This document shows, in pieces, positions 43,597 to 52,819 of a stretch of 64,000 nt of DNA. Made by a program: the position numbers and the translations under genes. The stretch comes from Burkholderiales bacterium (GTDB lineage Bacteria; Pseudomonadota; Gammaproteobacteria; Burkholderiales; SG8-41). Location of the stretch: NCBI GenBank assembly GCA_030683105.1, contig JAUXMZ010000003.1, forward strand, positions 1 to 64,000, read 5' to 3'. A model generated the notes under the pieces. That model made no database searches and was not told the DNA's origin. It worked only from the letters and a program-made list of their open reading frames with translations. Each line of letters starts with the position of its first letter. The stretch's first letter is position 1.

Positions 43597-45615
43597 ATGC
43601 ATGCGAACAACGCAAGGGTGAGCGCGTCCCCTACGTCGCCTATGAATGCTTACTACGCCGCAGACGTAGCGAAATTCATTACCACGACGCCGGATGCAAT
43701 TCTTGGGAACATCACGGCAAATAGCGCTTTTGCGGTCGACGTTGCGCAACGTGATGCTTGGATGGTGCAGATTGGGGTGTTGAAGTCTGCTCTTGAGGGC
43801 GTGGAAGGTAAGATCTTCCTTGAGTTTAATGTGCCTCGCATTGGCAGTCGCATTGATGCGGTGTTGATTTCCGGCCCAACAATATTCGTGATCGAGTTCA
43901 AAGTCGGCGAAAAAGACTTCAAGCGCGACGACCTGAATCAAGTTTGGGACTACGCCTTAGATCTAAAAAACTTTCACAAAGCGAGCCACCGCGCACAGAT
44001 TATTCCCATCTTGGTTGCAACACATGCGCCTTGGTCCGATGCCGATTTGCCTGCGCCACATGCCGATAATGTGTCGCCACCAGTTCGGTGCAATTCGAAA
44101 GGATTACGGAAACTCATTCACGCAGGGCTTGACCATGCAGCGGGTGATAATCTCGATGCCCAAAAGTGGAGTGATTCGCCTTACCAGCCGACTCCCACAA
44201 TTATTGAGGCCGCGCAAACACTTTATGCGCAACATTCCGTCGATGCGATTGCCCGCCACGATGCCGGAGCTCGCAATCTCAAGATCACTTCACAACGCAT
44301 CGAAAAGCTTGTGGAGGAAGCGCGTCAGAATCAACGCAAGATGATTATCTTTGTTACTGGAGTACCTGGCGCCGGCAAAACTCTGGTCGGACTGAATGTC
44401 GCAACAAAAAAGCGCGATCAAACACAACCCACGCATGCCGTATTTTTGTCGGGGAACGCCCCTTTGGTTAATGTGCTGAGAGAGGCGCTCACGAGGGATG
44501 AAGTTGCCCGACTACGGAAGCGGCTAGATAAAACGCGCAAAGGAGAAGTTGCTCAGAAGGTAAAGGCGTTTATCCAGAATGTGCATCACTTCCGCGATGC
44601 CGGATTGCGCGACAATACTGCCCCCAGCGACCATGTGGTCATTTTCGATGAAGCCCAACGGGCGTGGAACCGCGAAATGACTTCTAGCTTCATGCTTAGA
44701 AAAAAGAAATACATAGGCTTTAATCAGTCCGAGCCCGAATTTCTCATCTCCTATCTCGACCGTCATGATGACTGGGCCGTTGTGATTTGTCTTGTCGGAG
44801 GAGGTCAGGAAATTAACCGAGGTGAGGCTGGGATTTCTGCTTGGCTTGATGCCATTAAAACAACATTCACCTCTTGGCATGTTTACGTTTCACCGGATCT
44901 TACCGATAGCGAATACGCCGCCGGTCATGCGCTTGACACGCTCAAGGGGCGGGCCAATGTAGTGCAGGATGATAGCCTCCATCTTGCTGTCTCCATACGA
45001 TCTTTCCGCGCTGAAAACGTGTCCTCTTTTGTGAAATCGATTTTGGACTGCGAGAGCGTAAAGGCTCGTGATATTTTGGGATCGATATCTTCACGCTACC
45101 CCATTGCGCTGACACGCGATTTGGATATAGCAAAACAGTGGATACGCAAACATGCTCGTGGCTCCGAGCGCTTCGGTTTGGTAGCGTCATCCGGTGCGCA
45201 GCGCCTGAAGCCTCACGCCATTGACGTCCGCGTCGAGATCAATCCCATTCATTGGTTTCTCAACGATTCGGAAGACACCAGATCGAGCTTTTACATGGAA
45301 GATGCAGCTACCGAGTTTCAAATACAAGGGCTCGAACTTGACTGGGTCTGCATGACGTGGGATGCCGACCTTCGCTTTGCGGATTCAGATTGGACTTACC
45401 ATTCATTTGTAGGAACCAAATGGACATCGATTCATAAATCAGAGCGTCGACAATACTTGCGTAATGCCTACCGTGTTTTGCTCACACGCGCACGCCAAGG
45501 TATGGTCATCTTCGTGCCAACTGGTGATAGCTCAGATGCAACGCGCACACCCGCCCACTACGATTCCACATTTGAATACCTCGCAGGTATTGGCATCCCT
45601 GTCCTTGCGAGTTAG
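43597..45615 (+). CDS. DUF2075 helicase/ATPase with N-terminal PD-(D/E)XK-like motif
   Basis: A 672-residue protein. Walker A is GVPGAGKT (255-262) and Walker B VVIFDEAQ (D351-E352), typical of DUF2075/Schlafen-like superfamily 1 helicases. Arg-rich C-terminal motifs follow (YRVLLTRARQGMVIFVP). The N-terminal ~130 residues contain RIDAVLISGPTIFVIEFK, with D87, E100 and K102 spaced as in PD-(D/E)XK nucleases. Start may be ATG 43597 or 43642 (MNAYYAADVAKF). Codon use is AT-richer than the flanks, suggesting transfer. Such proteins recur in defence islands. Confidence 0.85.
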   Translation: MHANNARVSASPTSPMNAYYAADVAKFITTTPDAILGNITANSAFAVDVAQRDAWMVQIGVLKSALEGVEGKIFLEFNVPRIGSRIDAVLISGPTIFVIEFKVGEKDFKRDDLNQVWDYALDLKNFHKASHRAQIIPILVATHAPWSDADLPAPHADNVSPPVRCNSKGLRKLIHAGLDHAAGDNLDAQKWSDSPYQPTPTIIEAAQTLYAQHSVDAIARHDAGARNLKITSQRIEKLVEEARQNQRKMIIFVTGVPGAGKTLVGLNVATKKRDQTQPTHAVFLSGNAPLVNVLREALTRDEVARLRKRLDKTRKGEVAQKVKAFIQNVHHFRDAGLRDNTAPSDHVVIFDEAQRAWNREMTSSFMLRKKKYIGFNQSEPEFLISYLDRHDDWAVVICLVGGGQEINRGEAGISAWLDAIKTTFTSWHVYVSPDLTDSEYAAGHALDTLKGRANVVQDDSLHLAVSIRSFRAENVSSFVKSILDCESVKARDILGSISSRYPIALTRDLDIAKQWIRKHARGSERFGLVASSGAQRLKPHAIDVRVEINPIHWFLNDSEDTRSSFYMEDAATEFQIQGLELDWVCMTWDADLRFADSDWTYHSFVGTKWTSIHKSERRQYLRNAYRVLLTRARQGMVIFVPTGDSSDATRTPAHYDSTFEYLAGIGIPVLAS

Positions 45616-45950
45616 AGACCCAATAAGCCTCAGGGGCAGACCACTAACGACTCATTCTCAAGATTGAATACCAAATTTGGAAAATATCGAAAACAAGTGT
45701 CCTTTCTGCCTAATCGCACGGGATCAGATCATCCTCGAACGCCCGCTCGCGCTCGCGCTCGTGAACCGAGCGAATGTGCGACAGGCGAGCGAATAGCCGT
45801 CCTAATTCATCCATAGAGCAATAGTTAAAATATCATTAAAAACAACGGATTGGTGATGATCTCTTGGGCGACCGCCAAGCTGCCGTCGTAAGCGGTCAGC
45901 AGTAAGCGGTACCCCGTTCCCATATGTGCTTTGGAGTTTGAAATAACAAT
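45616..45950. repeat. Intergenic repeats: HIT 5' fragment and a ~94-bp dispersed repeat
   Basis: Positions 45637-45757 resemble the upstream region and first ~25 codons of the HIT gene (CAGACCACTAACGACTCATT, then KCPFC codons, then ILERPLAL codons), but the frame breaks. At 45758-45851 lies a copy of the repeat also at 62381-62474. At 45889-45915 are GTAAGCG-type heptamers. No gene is supported. Confidence 0.75.
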
Positions 45951-46877
45951 ATGAACCAGTACTACGCTGCTGCCTTGCCGGCCGTTCTGATGTTGGTCTG
46001 CCTTTTTTTTCCAGTGCTGCTCCTCGATTGGATTCGAAAGCGGCAGCGGTCAAAGCGTCGCTCCCCACTCACCAGCAAATTATTAAGAGGACCGGGTGAG
46101 ATGCTTCGTGGTGAACTTGAAAACCTCCAATTAGATTTCAGCACTTATCTCGCCTTGCTGATTGCATGGCCGCTACTGGTATTGTCAGTTTATTTATCTC
46201 AGTCGCACTTCGGTGGAGTCCCTGATACCCCGGGTCGATGGATCTTCATTGCGCTTATCATTGTTATTTCCGTGCTATTCCTTTCCATCAAACTGCATCG
46301 CTTCTCGCGCCGATCGTTAGAACTGCGGACCGGGCTGGAGGCTGAGATCGCAATGGGTCAGGAACTCGACCATCTCATGCGTGAGGGGGCAGTAGTGTTC
46401 CATGACTTTCCAGCAGAGGGTTTTAACATCGACCATGTCGTTTTGACCCGTGGGGGCATCTATGCAGTGGAGACAAAAGGGCGAATGAAGGTGGACAGGG
46501 GTGGCGGGAAGAAGGACGCAACGGTCGAATTTAATGGCAAGGTGCTGTCTTTCCCAGCATGGCGTGAGAGTGAAACGCTGGAACAAGCAAAACGTCAAGC
46601 CAAATGGCTGGGAAAATGGATATCAAGCGCGGTTGGAGAGTCAATCGACGTAAAGCCGGTAGTGGCTTTACCGGGTTGGTGGGTGGAGCGTACCGGGCGT
46701 TCAGATGTCACGGTAATCAGCGGCGCGGAAGCTAAATCGTTGCTGAAAGGATGGCAGAGCGACGCATTCTCTGAGCCAATGATGAAGCGTATCGCGCATC
46801 AGCTGGAACAGCACTGCCGCGATGTAGAGCCCACACAATACGGGAAGCAGAATAAATTAGGGCGGTCTGCCCGGTAA
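45951..46877 (+). CDS. Membrane-anchored NERD-domain protein
   Basis: A 308-residue protein with three hydrophobic helices (~5-25, 66-84, 97-115). A cytosolic nuclease-related domain (NERD, ~125-270) follows. The nuclease-like triad is D161, E174 and K176 in NIDHVVLTRGGIYAVETK; EQAKRQAKWL is the conserved following helix. NERD domains occur in proteins linked to DNA processing and plasmid or phage defence. The gene lies downstream of the helicase gene with a repeat-filled 335-bp gap, and it is also relatively AT-rich. Confidence 0.85.
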   Translation: MNQYYAAALPAVLMLVCLFFPVLLLDWIRKRQRSKRRSPLTSKLLRGPGEMLRGELENLQLDFSTYLALLIAWPLLVLSVYLSQSHFGGVPDTPGRWIFIALIIVISVLFLSIKLHRFSRRSLELRTGLEAEIAMGQELDHLMREGAVVFHDFPAEGFNIDHVVLTRGGIYAVETKGRMKVDRGGGKKDATVEFNGKVLSFPAWRESETLEQAKRQAKWLGKWISSAVGESIDVKPVVALPGWWVERTGRSDVTVISGAEAKSLLKGWQSDAFSEPMMKRIAHQLEQHCRDVEPTQYGKQNKLGRSAR

Positions 46878-47036
46878 GGCGTGGCAGTGATACGGGAATG
46901 GCGAAATTAATGGGATCGGTCTCGATTAATTTTTCGCTACTCGTCTCGCCGATTCGGTGTCTTGATCTGATGTTTATCAAACAATCGATTTTGACCTCAT
47001 TGATTGCTTGAACTCTAACTAGATGGAGCGCTATGC

Positions 47037-47441
47037 ATGGACGATAGAGAACCAATCAACTACCTGGCATTACTTTTCATCATTATTCTTGGGGTTACGG
47101 GTGGCAACTTGATTTCGAATTGGATAACGGCCCAAGTGGCAGCGCGCGCGATGCAGCAAGCCGCTGGGGAGGCTTCAAGGCTTATGAGGGAGCAAGCAGG
47201 CAAAGCGGGCGCGGCACAGCAAGAAATGGCTCGTAGATTTGAAGGCGAACGAAGCGAACAGCATCAAAGGGAAAGACAATCCCGCGCTATCAGTCCAATA
47301 GGGCGGAGTTTGGCGCAGCAATGTGAGGATTGGAGCCGCGCCTTCGAGCAGTTCAAGTCACAAGCTCCCCAGATGGAGAAAGATAAGCACTGTCGGCGAT
47401 ACGAGTCTTATCTTGAGACGGGCGTTCAGCCCAGGAACTGA
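47037..47441 (+). CDS. Hypothetical single-pass coiled-coil protein, 134 residues
   Basis: An N-terminal helix (~9-30, YLALLFIIILGVTGGNLI) is followed by an Ala/Gln/Arg-rich amphipathic stretch (~32-85) likely to be a coiled coil, then a short soluble tail with two Cys. No family is recognised. It sits between the NERD gene and the HIT gene, with 159 bp and 85 bp gaps. Its position suggests part of the AT-richer block. Confidence 0.6.
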   Translation: MDDREPINYLALLFIIILGVTGGNLISNWITAQVAARAMQQAAGEASRLMREQAGKAGAAQQEMARRFEGERSEQHQRERQSRAISPIGRSLAQQCEDWSRAFEQFKSQAPQMEKDKHCRRYESYLETGVQPRN

Positions 47442-47526
47442 AACAACTTTGCCTGCTATGAAGATGTATGAGTAAGACGCGGGTACAGGCTACTAACGAC
47501 TCATTTCTTAAGACCGAATAACAAAG

Positions 47527-47922
47527 TTGAAAACTCCCGAAAAGAAGTGCCCCTTCTGCAACATTGACCCCGAGCAGATCATCGTCGAGCATCCGTTGGC
47601 GGTGGCGAAACATGACGGCTACCCCTTGACCAAAGGGCATACGCTCATCATTCCCCGCCGGCACGTCGCTTCGTTCTTCGACTGCACCGCAGAAGAACGC
47701 CAGGCCATGCTGGAATTACTGGACGACGCGAAAGCGATCCTGGACAAGGCGCATGCGCCGGACGGCTACAACATCGGCCTCAACAATGGCGCAGCCGCAG
47801 GGCAGACCGTGATGCACGTTCACATGCATCTGATTCCGCGCTACGCGGGCGACAAGTCCGACCCGCGGGGCGGGGTGCGGTGGATATTTCCGGAGCGGGC
47901 CCAGTACTGGACGAAGAAATGA
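47527..47922 (+). CDS. HIT-family protein, copy 1
   Basis: A 131-residue histidine-triad protein. A zinc knuckle CPFC (8-11) opens it; the triad is H97, H99, H101 in MHVHMHLIP. HIT proteins hydrolyse nucleoside phosphoramidates or dinucleotides. The start is TTG: the position where copy 2 has ATG reads ATA here. From about residue 30 onward the protein differs from copy 2 (54065) at only a handful of positions, mostly D/E and K/Q. The N-terminal 30 residues are more different. Confidence 0.9.
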   Translation: MKTPEKKCPFCNIDPEQIIVEHPLAVAKHDGYPLTKGHTLIIPRRHVASFFDCTAEERQAMLELLDDAKAILDKAHAPDGYNIGLNNGAAAGQTVMHVHMHLIPRYAGDKSDPRGGVRWIFPERAQYWTKK

Positions 47923-48055
47923 TTGTGTCCGCCAACTGCAGTACGACGATACGGTTTCCACGCGGCGTATCTATCTTTTACCCGAACCAGTAGTATTTCG
48001 CATCAGATCCGCTCGACACCGGGCGGGCGGCAGGGACATTCTTGGAGGTGCACTC

Positions 48056-49627
48056 ATGGGCCACTGGTCTCTTCTACTTCTTCCGCTACTGGTTGCGTAT
48101 CGCTCGCCGACGTTCTTCGACTTCGGCATCAGCTTCAACGCGCAATACCTTCTGGTGCCGCTAGCCGCGTTGCTTGCCCAGCGCTTCGGACTGACTGGCG
48201 TCATTTCAATTGCTGTCGGCGGCATCGTGTTCGTCATCGGTCTCAGCGGGGGAGCCTGGGGTGCGCTGGGCGGAAACCCGGCGCTTTATCTTGTGGCTCT
48301 TGCGGTCGCCGCGATCGTTGCCTCGCCGCACCCGCTCTCCAAGTGGCTGGAGTGGCCCGGTAGCGAGCGCGCAGCCAACTGGCTAACGTTCGCTGCGCCA
48401 TTTCTTCTTGTGGCCGGCTTCGCGATCCGCGGTGGGAGCCCGTTGAGCGGCGGACTGCGCCTCGATTTCGGCTTCTCGTTCGCACTGCTCGGCTATTTCC
48501 TGCTCTTTGTCATGGGGGCGCGTGGCGTCCGCGTCGCGCTGCTGATCGCGGGCCTGATCGGTGCAGCGGCGATGACTTGGGGGCTGGCGTTGGGCGATTT
48601 GCTGCCGCGGGCACGGGGCCCGTTCTACATCTGGATTAATGCCTTGCAGCCGGCGGTCGCATTGACGGCGCTCGTCGCGTTTGCAGCAGGCGCCGCGATG
48701 ACTGCGGTACTGGAAGGCCGTCCGCTACAGCGCGTATGGCGGTGGCCGTACCTAACGGTCGCTGCGCTGCTTGTGCTGTGGTTCGGACCAAACGCGGTGT
48801 CTGCCATACCCATCCGTTTACCGGGAGTATGGGCTGTCTACCTGCTGCAGTCGGCGGTCGTGCTGCCGTTCGCAGGGTTCATGGCGGGGATGCTGCGCGG
48901 CGCGCGCGGCGCGTTTTTTGTGAGCGCGAGTGCGCTCGTGTACATGGTGCTGTGGGCCCTTGGAGCTTTGGTGGCGCAGGAGGCGGCCGACATCACGATC
49001 CGGGTCCGCTATTTCCCGCTCGAAGCGCCGTTCGTGGCGATGGCCTTCGCGGTGCTCGGCGCGAAAATCGCCGAGACGCGCCAAGAGCCGGCCAGCTTCG
49101 GCGTGCTCCGCATTCCGGCATTCATCCTGCTGATGATCGCCACCGGGTTTGCGATCGTGGGCGAGGGCGGCACGGCGCGGCTCGTGCTGGGTGGCATCTT
49201 CGTGGCGGGATCGTGCGCGATCTTCATCGCCGCGATCCGCCTGCGCCGCTCGATGGCCGGTACCGTATTCGAGACCACGGCGGAGCGCTGGATGGGCTTC
49301 ACCACGATTCTGTTCCTCGCGCTAGCGATCCTCGCCAACCTGGAAGCGACCGGTGACGTGCTGCGGAACTCCGCCTTCCTTCTTCTACCGCTGCAGGCGC
49401 TGTGGGACGCAGAGGCCGGCGCGCAGCTGCGCAGAATGGTCGGTGAGCAGCCCGACTTCGAGACGCTGGCCGGGTTCGGTATCATGCTGGCCATCTACCT
49501 CGGGGGTCTTTACGCCGCCGGGCGCACGCTGTGGCGCACGATCCCAAAAATCTATCAGGATGGGGGGCGGATCGTCGGGTTTGTAAGGGAATGGCGCGCG
49601 CGTCGCGCTGGGGCCGCGAAGCAGTGA
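48056..49627 (+). CDS. Large polytopic membrane protein of unknown family
   Basis: A 523-residue protein with roughly 12-14 hydrophobic helices from residue 5 to ~490 and a short basic tail (REWRARRAGAAKQ). The N-terminal third (LSGGAWGALGGNPALYLV ... NAQYLLVPLAAL) resembles MASE1-like sensor membrane modules, but no kinase, cyclase or GGDEF domain follows. No transporter motif is recognised. GC content is high, unlike the block upstream. An AGGTGCACTC element precedes the start. Confidence 0.7.
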   Translation: MGHWSLLLLPLLVAYRSPTFFDFGISFNAQYLLVPLAALLAQRFGLTGVISIAVGGIVFVIGLSGGAWGALGGNPALYLVALAVAAIVASPHPLSKWLEWPGSERAANWLTFAAPFLLVAGFAIRGGSPLSGGLRLDFGFSFALLGYFLLFVMGARGVRVALLIAGLIGAAAMTWGLALGDLLPRARGPFYIWINALQPAVALTALVAFAAGAAMTAVLEGRPLQRVWRWPYLTVAALLVLWFGPNAVSAIPIRLPGVWAVYLLQSAVVLPFAGFMAGMLRGARGAFFVSASALVYMVLWALGALVAQEAADITIRVRYFPLEAPFVAMAFAVLGAKIAETRQEPASFGVLRIPAFILLMIATGFAIVGEGGTARLVLGGIFVAGSCAIFIAAIRLRRSMAGTVFETTAERWMGFTTILFLALAILANLEATGDVLRNSAFLLLPLQALWDAEAGAQLRRMVGEQPDFETLAGFGIMLAIYLGGLYAAGRTLWRTIPKIYQDGGRIVGFVREWRARRAGAAKQ

Positions 49628-49629
49628 CC

Positions 49630-49757
49630 TTGAAAGAAAGGGGTCAGAAAGAAAGGGTCTTGCAATTCAACATGGTCGAGCATGAGAAGGGGCCGAAAAG
49701 CCGGCGTAATTCACCCATAAAGCGATATTGAAAAATGTAGTAAAAACAACGGGATAT
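49630..49757. repeat. AAAGGGGTCAG motif and partial copy of the 45758 repeat
   Basis: GAAAGAAAGGGGTCAGAAAGAA at 49633 resembles the AAAGGGG(T/C)CAG words at 51206 and 51227. Positions ~49697-49757 (GCCGGCGTAATTCACCCATAAAGCGATATT ... AAAAACAACGGGAT) match the second half of the repeats at 45758 and 62381. This copy lies just upstream of the Mrr-type gene. Confidence 0.6.
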
Positions 49758-49799
49758 GTAACCAGACAGAGATAGAGCCGATCAAAATAAGGATAAGAA

Positions 49800-50648
49800 A
49801 TGGCGCGACGAAAACAGAGTGCGTTTGAGGATCTGATCGAAATCACGTCTAAGTTGTCATGGTGGATAGGCGTAGTTCTCGCTGTCGTCGTGTACTTCGT
49901 ATTGCACCAATTTGCGGTAATGGAAATTGTTGCACCGACCGGTGCAAAAGGGGTGGGCGTTTTTGCCGGCAAGCAACTGTACAAGTCGCTCGCGATATTC
50001 GGACAATATGTTTTGCCCGCTGCATTTCTGTTTGGCGCGCTGATTTCAGTTTTCTCCAGACGCAAGCGCAACGCGCTACATGCTCAGGTAGCGACTGCCG
50101 GCAAAAGAAGCGCGCTCGAAGACATGTCGTGGCAGGAGTTCGAGCAGCTTGTTGGGGAATACTTCCGGCGCAAAGGTTTCACGGTTGAGGAAACCGGCGG
50201 CGGCGGTGCTGATGGCGGCATTGATCTTATGGTCAATCTTGGCAAGGATCGCTACTTGGTTCAATGCAAGCAATGGAAGGCGCGGCAGATTGGAGTGGCT
50301 ACTGTCAGAGAACTCTATGGTGTGATGGCGGCACAGGGCGCAGCCGGTGGATTCGTAGTTACATCAGGCGCTTTTACCGACGAGGCGCGGCGCTTCGCTG
50401 AGGGCCGCGAAATCGTAATCATTACCGGCGATCAATTGCTTCAGAAGATTCAAGCCACGCAAATTCCTGTGTCCGCGGCAAAAAGCAAAGTGAGCAGTAC
50501 TTCCGCTCCTGATTCAAAAGTCGCACCCGCCTGTCCGCAATGCGGTTCAACCATGATTATGAAAACCGCGCGCAAGGGCGCGAACGTTGGCGGTTCTTTT
50601 TGGGGGTGTTCGACTTTTCCGAAGTGCCGCGGCACGCGGCCGGCGTGA
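49800..50648 (+). CDS. Membrane-anchored Mrr-type endonuclease with C-terminal zinc ribbon
   Basis: A 282-residue protein. Two helices (~21-38 and ~66-87) anchor it. An Mrr_cat domain (~105-225) has WQEFEQLVGEYFRRKGF, D142 (GADGGID) and Q155-C-K157 (YLVQCKQW), the PD-(D/E)XK core. A topoisomerase-type zinc ribbon at the C-terminus has C245, C248, C270, C276. Mrr enzymes cut modified or foreign DNA; membrane anchoring with a zinc ribbon is seen in some relatives. A truncated second copy lies at 59830 with a similar AAGGATAA ribosome-binding site. Confidence 0.87.
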   Translation: MARRKQSAFEDLIEITSKLSWWIGVVLAVVVYFVLHQFAVMEIVAPTGAKGVGVFAGKQLYKSLAIFGQYVLPAAFLFGALISVFSRRKRNALHAQVATAGKRSALEDMSWQEFEQLVGEYFRRKGFTVEETGGGGADGGIDLMVNLGKDRYLVQCKQWKARQIGVATVRELYGVMAAQGAAGGFVVTSGAFTDEARRFAEGREIVIITGDQLLQKIQATQIPVSAAKSKVSSTSAPDSKVAPACPQCGSTMIMKTARKGANVGGSFWGCSTFPKCRGTRPA

Positions 50649-51512
50649 AGCTATTTTGCTGCGATCACCTTATCCCTAGCTCGTAAGCTAACTCTATGGA
50701 CCCATGTGCGCCGCCGAGCAGCGCAGACCAGCCCGGGAATTCGGGTGAGCACTGTGTGAGCCGCGCGTACTTAGCCAGCCCCGCCGAGATATCACGCCCG
50801 ATCATTTAGCAATCGCGTGGACGATGCGCGAGTTGCGCAGGCCGCCGGGCTTGTCGAGCAGCGCAGGGTTACACCCAGTGGGTGCGGCGAACCTGGGCGG
50901 CCTTCTCTTTGGTTACTTTCTCTTTGGCCGCGCAAGAGAAAACGAAATGAAATGGAGTTTCGGTGAAGGCTAACCTTCAGGTTATGCCGGAGCCAAAGTG
51001 ACCAGCACCCGGGCTGCCCCCGGCCATACATAGGATGAAGGATGAGGGCGGGAGAGACGCCGGGCGAGGGACGAGAGACGGCAAGGTCAGTCCGCTTCTG
51101 CGCGATCGCGCAGGATCAGATAGAGAACCTCAGGTACAAACCACGTTTTACTGCGCGCATTGGCGGCAGAGCACCGCGCCCTTGCTTAATAAATCAAATT
51201 AAATCAAAGGGGCCAGGCTCTAAATCAAAGGGGCCAGGCTCAATCAATTGAAGGGGCGTGTCGACCGAAGTTGGTTGTAGCATGTTGACAGGGCAGACGA
51301 CCATTAGAGCGTATCTGGGCTACCTCTGCCATGCCTCGCCGCCGCTGCATTCATCTCGATGGCATACCGTGCAGCGCGGGAACTGTCGCGTGCCATAATT
51401 GTGCCTGGCCCCTATATCCGCAATATCCCTATATCCGCAAACCGATGCATTTCCAAGAGTAAGATTCCGGTGTGTCAATATCGAGAACCCCATCCTTGAC
51501 GGTGCATTGCGC
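50649..51512. repeat. 864-bp mosaic of dispersed repeats without genes
   Basis: Contents in order: a dispersed element (about 50655-51032, copies at 55556-55910 and 62566-62685) whose CCCAGTGGGTGCGGCGAACC segment yields spurious frames on both strands; GAGAGAC-type heptamers (51045-51085); a HIT 5' fragment (51080-51121); two perfect 20-bp direct repeats (51201-51220 and 51222-51241) containing AAAGGGGCCAGGCTC; and two copies of CCTATATCCGCAA (51411, 51428). The MFS promoter presumably lies after 51440. Confidence 0.75.
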
Positions 51513-52736
51513 ATGAACCGCCGCCACGTCACGCTCGGCGCGATCGCCGTGACGCTCGGGCTGACCTACGGCGTGTGGTATTCGTACAGCGTGTTCCTGG
51601 TCGCGCTGCTCAATGAGTTCGGCTGGAGCCGCTCGCTGCTCGCCGGCGCGTTTTCGGTGTTCACGCTCGTGCACGGCGCCGCCAATCCCGTCATCGGCGT
51701 GCTGTGCGATCGCGTAGGGCCGCGCCGCCTGGTGGTATTCGGCGGCGGCGCGCTCGGGCTCGCGCTCTTCGCCAACGGCTTCATCGATTCGCCGGGCCAT
51801 CTGTACCTCGGCTTCGGCGTCGCCACTGCGCTCGCGGTAGCCTGCTGCGGCTGGGTGCCCGCGGTGGTCCTGGTGCAGCGCCAGTTCATGGACAGGCTCG
51901 GTTTCTCGCTCGGCATCGTGAGCTCGGGCATCGGCCTGGGGATGCTGTTCGTGGTGCCGCTGTGCCAGTGGCTGATCGAGTCGCTCGGCTGGCGCGCAGC
52001 ATGGCAGATCCTCGGCGCGATCTGCGCCGGCTGGATCGTGCCCGCGGCCTGGTTTCTGCTGCGCGACGAGGCGCCGCTGCCAGCCGTTACGCTGCCCACC
52101 CGCGCGGCCAGCGCGCAGGGGGCTGACGCGCGGGAGATGACCTTGCGCGCGGCACTGCGCACGCAGCCGTTGTGGTTGCTGCTGGGGGCGTTCTTCTTCG
52201 GCAACGTGTGCTCGCAGACCCTGCACGTGCATCAGGTGGCCTTCCTCGTCGACCATGGCATGGCGGCGATGGCGGCAGCCTCCGTCGTCGGCGTGGTGGG
52301 CGTGGCAAGCATATTCGGCAAGGCCGGTGGCGGCTGGCTCTCCGACCGCTACCAGCGTGAGGTGATCTACGTCATCGGCATCGCGATTATGGTCGGCGCC
52401 GTGGGCGCGCTGGCGCTCGTCGGCGCGGTGCCGAGCCGCTGGGGCGCTTACGTTTACGCCGCAATGCTTGGCGTCGGCTACTCGGCGACGGCGGCGCTCA
52501 TCCCGGCGATGTTGAGCGACCGCTTCCGCGGCCCGCGTTTCGGCCTGATCCTCGGCACTGGTCTGATGGGCAGCGCGCTCGGCAGCGCGTTCGGCCCGTG
52601 GATGGCGGGTCGCCTGTTCGATATGACGGGCAGCTACGTGATTCCCTTCGTCATTGCCGCTGTCTGTGGCGTGCTCGCCGCTGCCGCCGGCTGGCATGCG
52701 CGCCGCTTGCGCCTGCGCGCGGAGCAAGCAGGCTGA
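51513..52736 (+). CDS. MFS transporter (monocarboxylate/oxalate-formate antiporter-like)
   Basis: A 407-residue carrier from ATG 51513 (MNRRHVTLGAIAV), with 12 hydrophobic helices. The N-terminal helix with WYSYSVFLVALLNEFGWSRS is characteristic of the MCT/OFA branch. Motif A is IGVLCDRVGPRRLV and the second-half equivalent is GGWLSDRYQRE. The substrate is probably a monocarboxylate. Upstream in-frame ATGs fall in repeated sequence and lack a ribosome-binding site. Confidence 0.88.
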   Translation: MNRRHVTLGAIAVTLGLTYGVWYSYSVFLVALLNEFGWSRSLLAGAFSVFTLVHGAANPVIGVLCDRVGPRRLVVFGGGALGLALFANGFIDSPGHLYLGFGVATALAVACCGWVPAVVLVQRQFMDRLGFSLGIVSSGIGLGMLFVVPLCQWLIESLGWRAAWQILGAICAGWIVPAAWFLLRDEAPLPAVTLPTRAASAQGADAREMTLRAALRTQPLWLLLGAFFFGNVCSQTLHVHQVAFLVDHGMAAMAAASVVGVVGVASIFGKAGGGWLSDRYQREVIYVIGIAIMVGAVGALALVGAVPSRWGAYVYAAMLGVGYSATAALIPAMLSDRFRGPRFGLILGTGLMGSALGSAFGPWMAGRLFDMTGSYVIPFVIAAVCGVLAAAAGWHARRLRLRAEQAG

Positions 52737-52819
52737 GCAACAAAAGAAATGGGCTCAGGCCCCCCCATTTCTTGCTGGTGTAAACGGGTTCTCCGTCTTC
52801 GTGGTCTGTGATGTCCGCC

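Noticed and set aside
50792-51031. Short open frames in the dispersed element (also 55634-55915 and 55750-55959)
   Set aside because: They fall in repeated non-coding sequence, exist on both strands and several frames, and have no ribosome-binding site. They match the well-known kind of spurious hypothetical protein.
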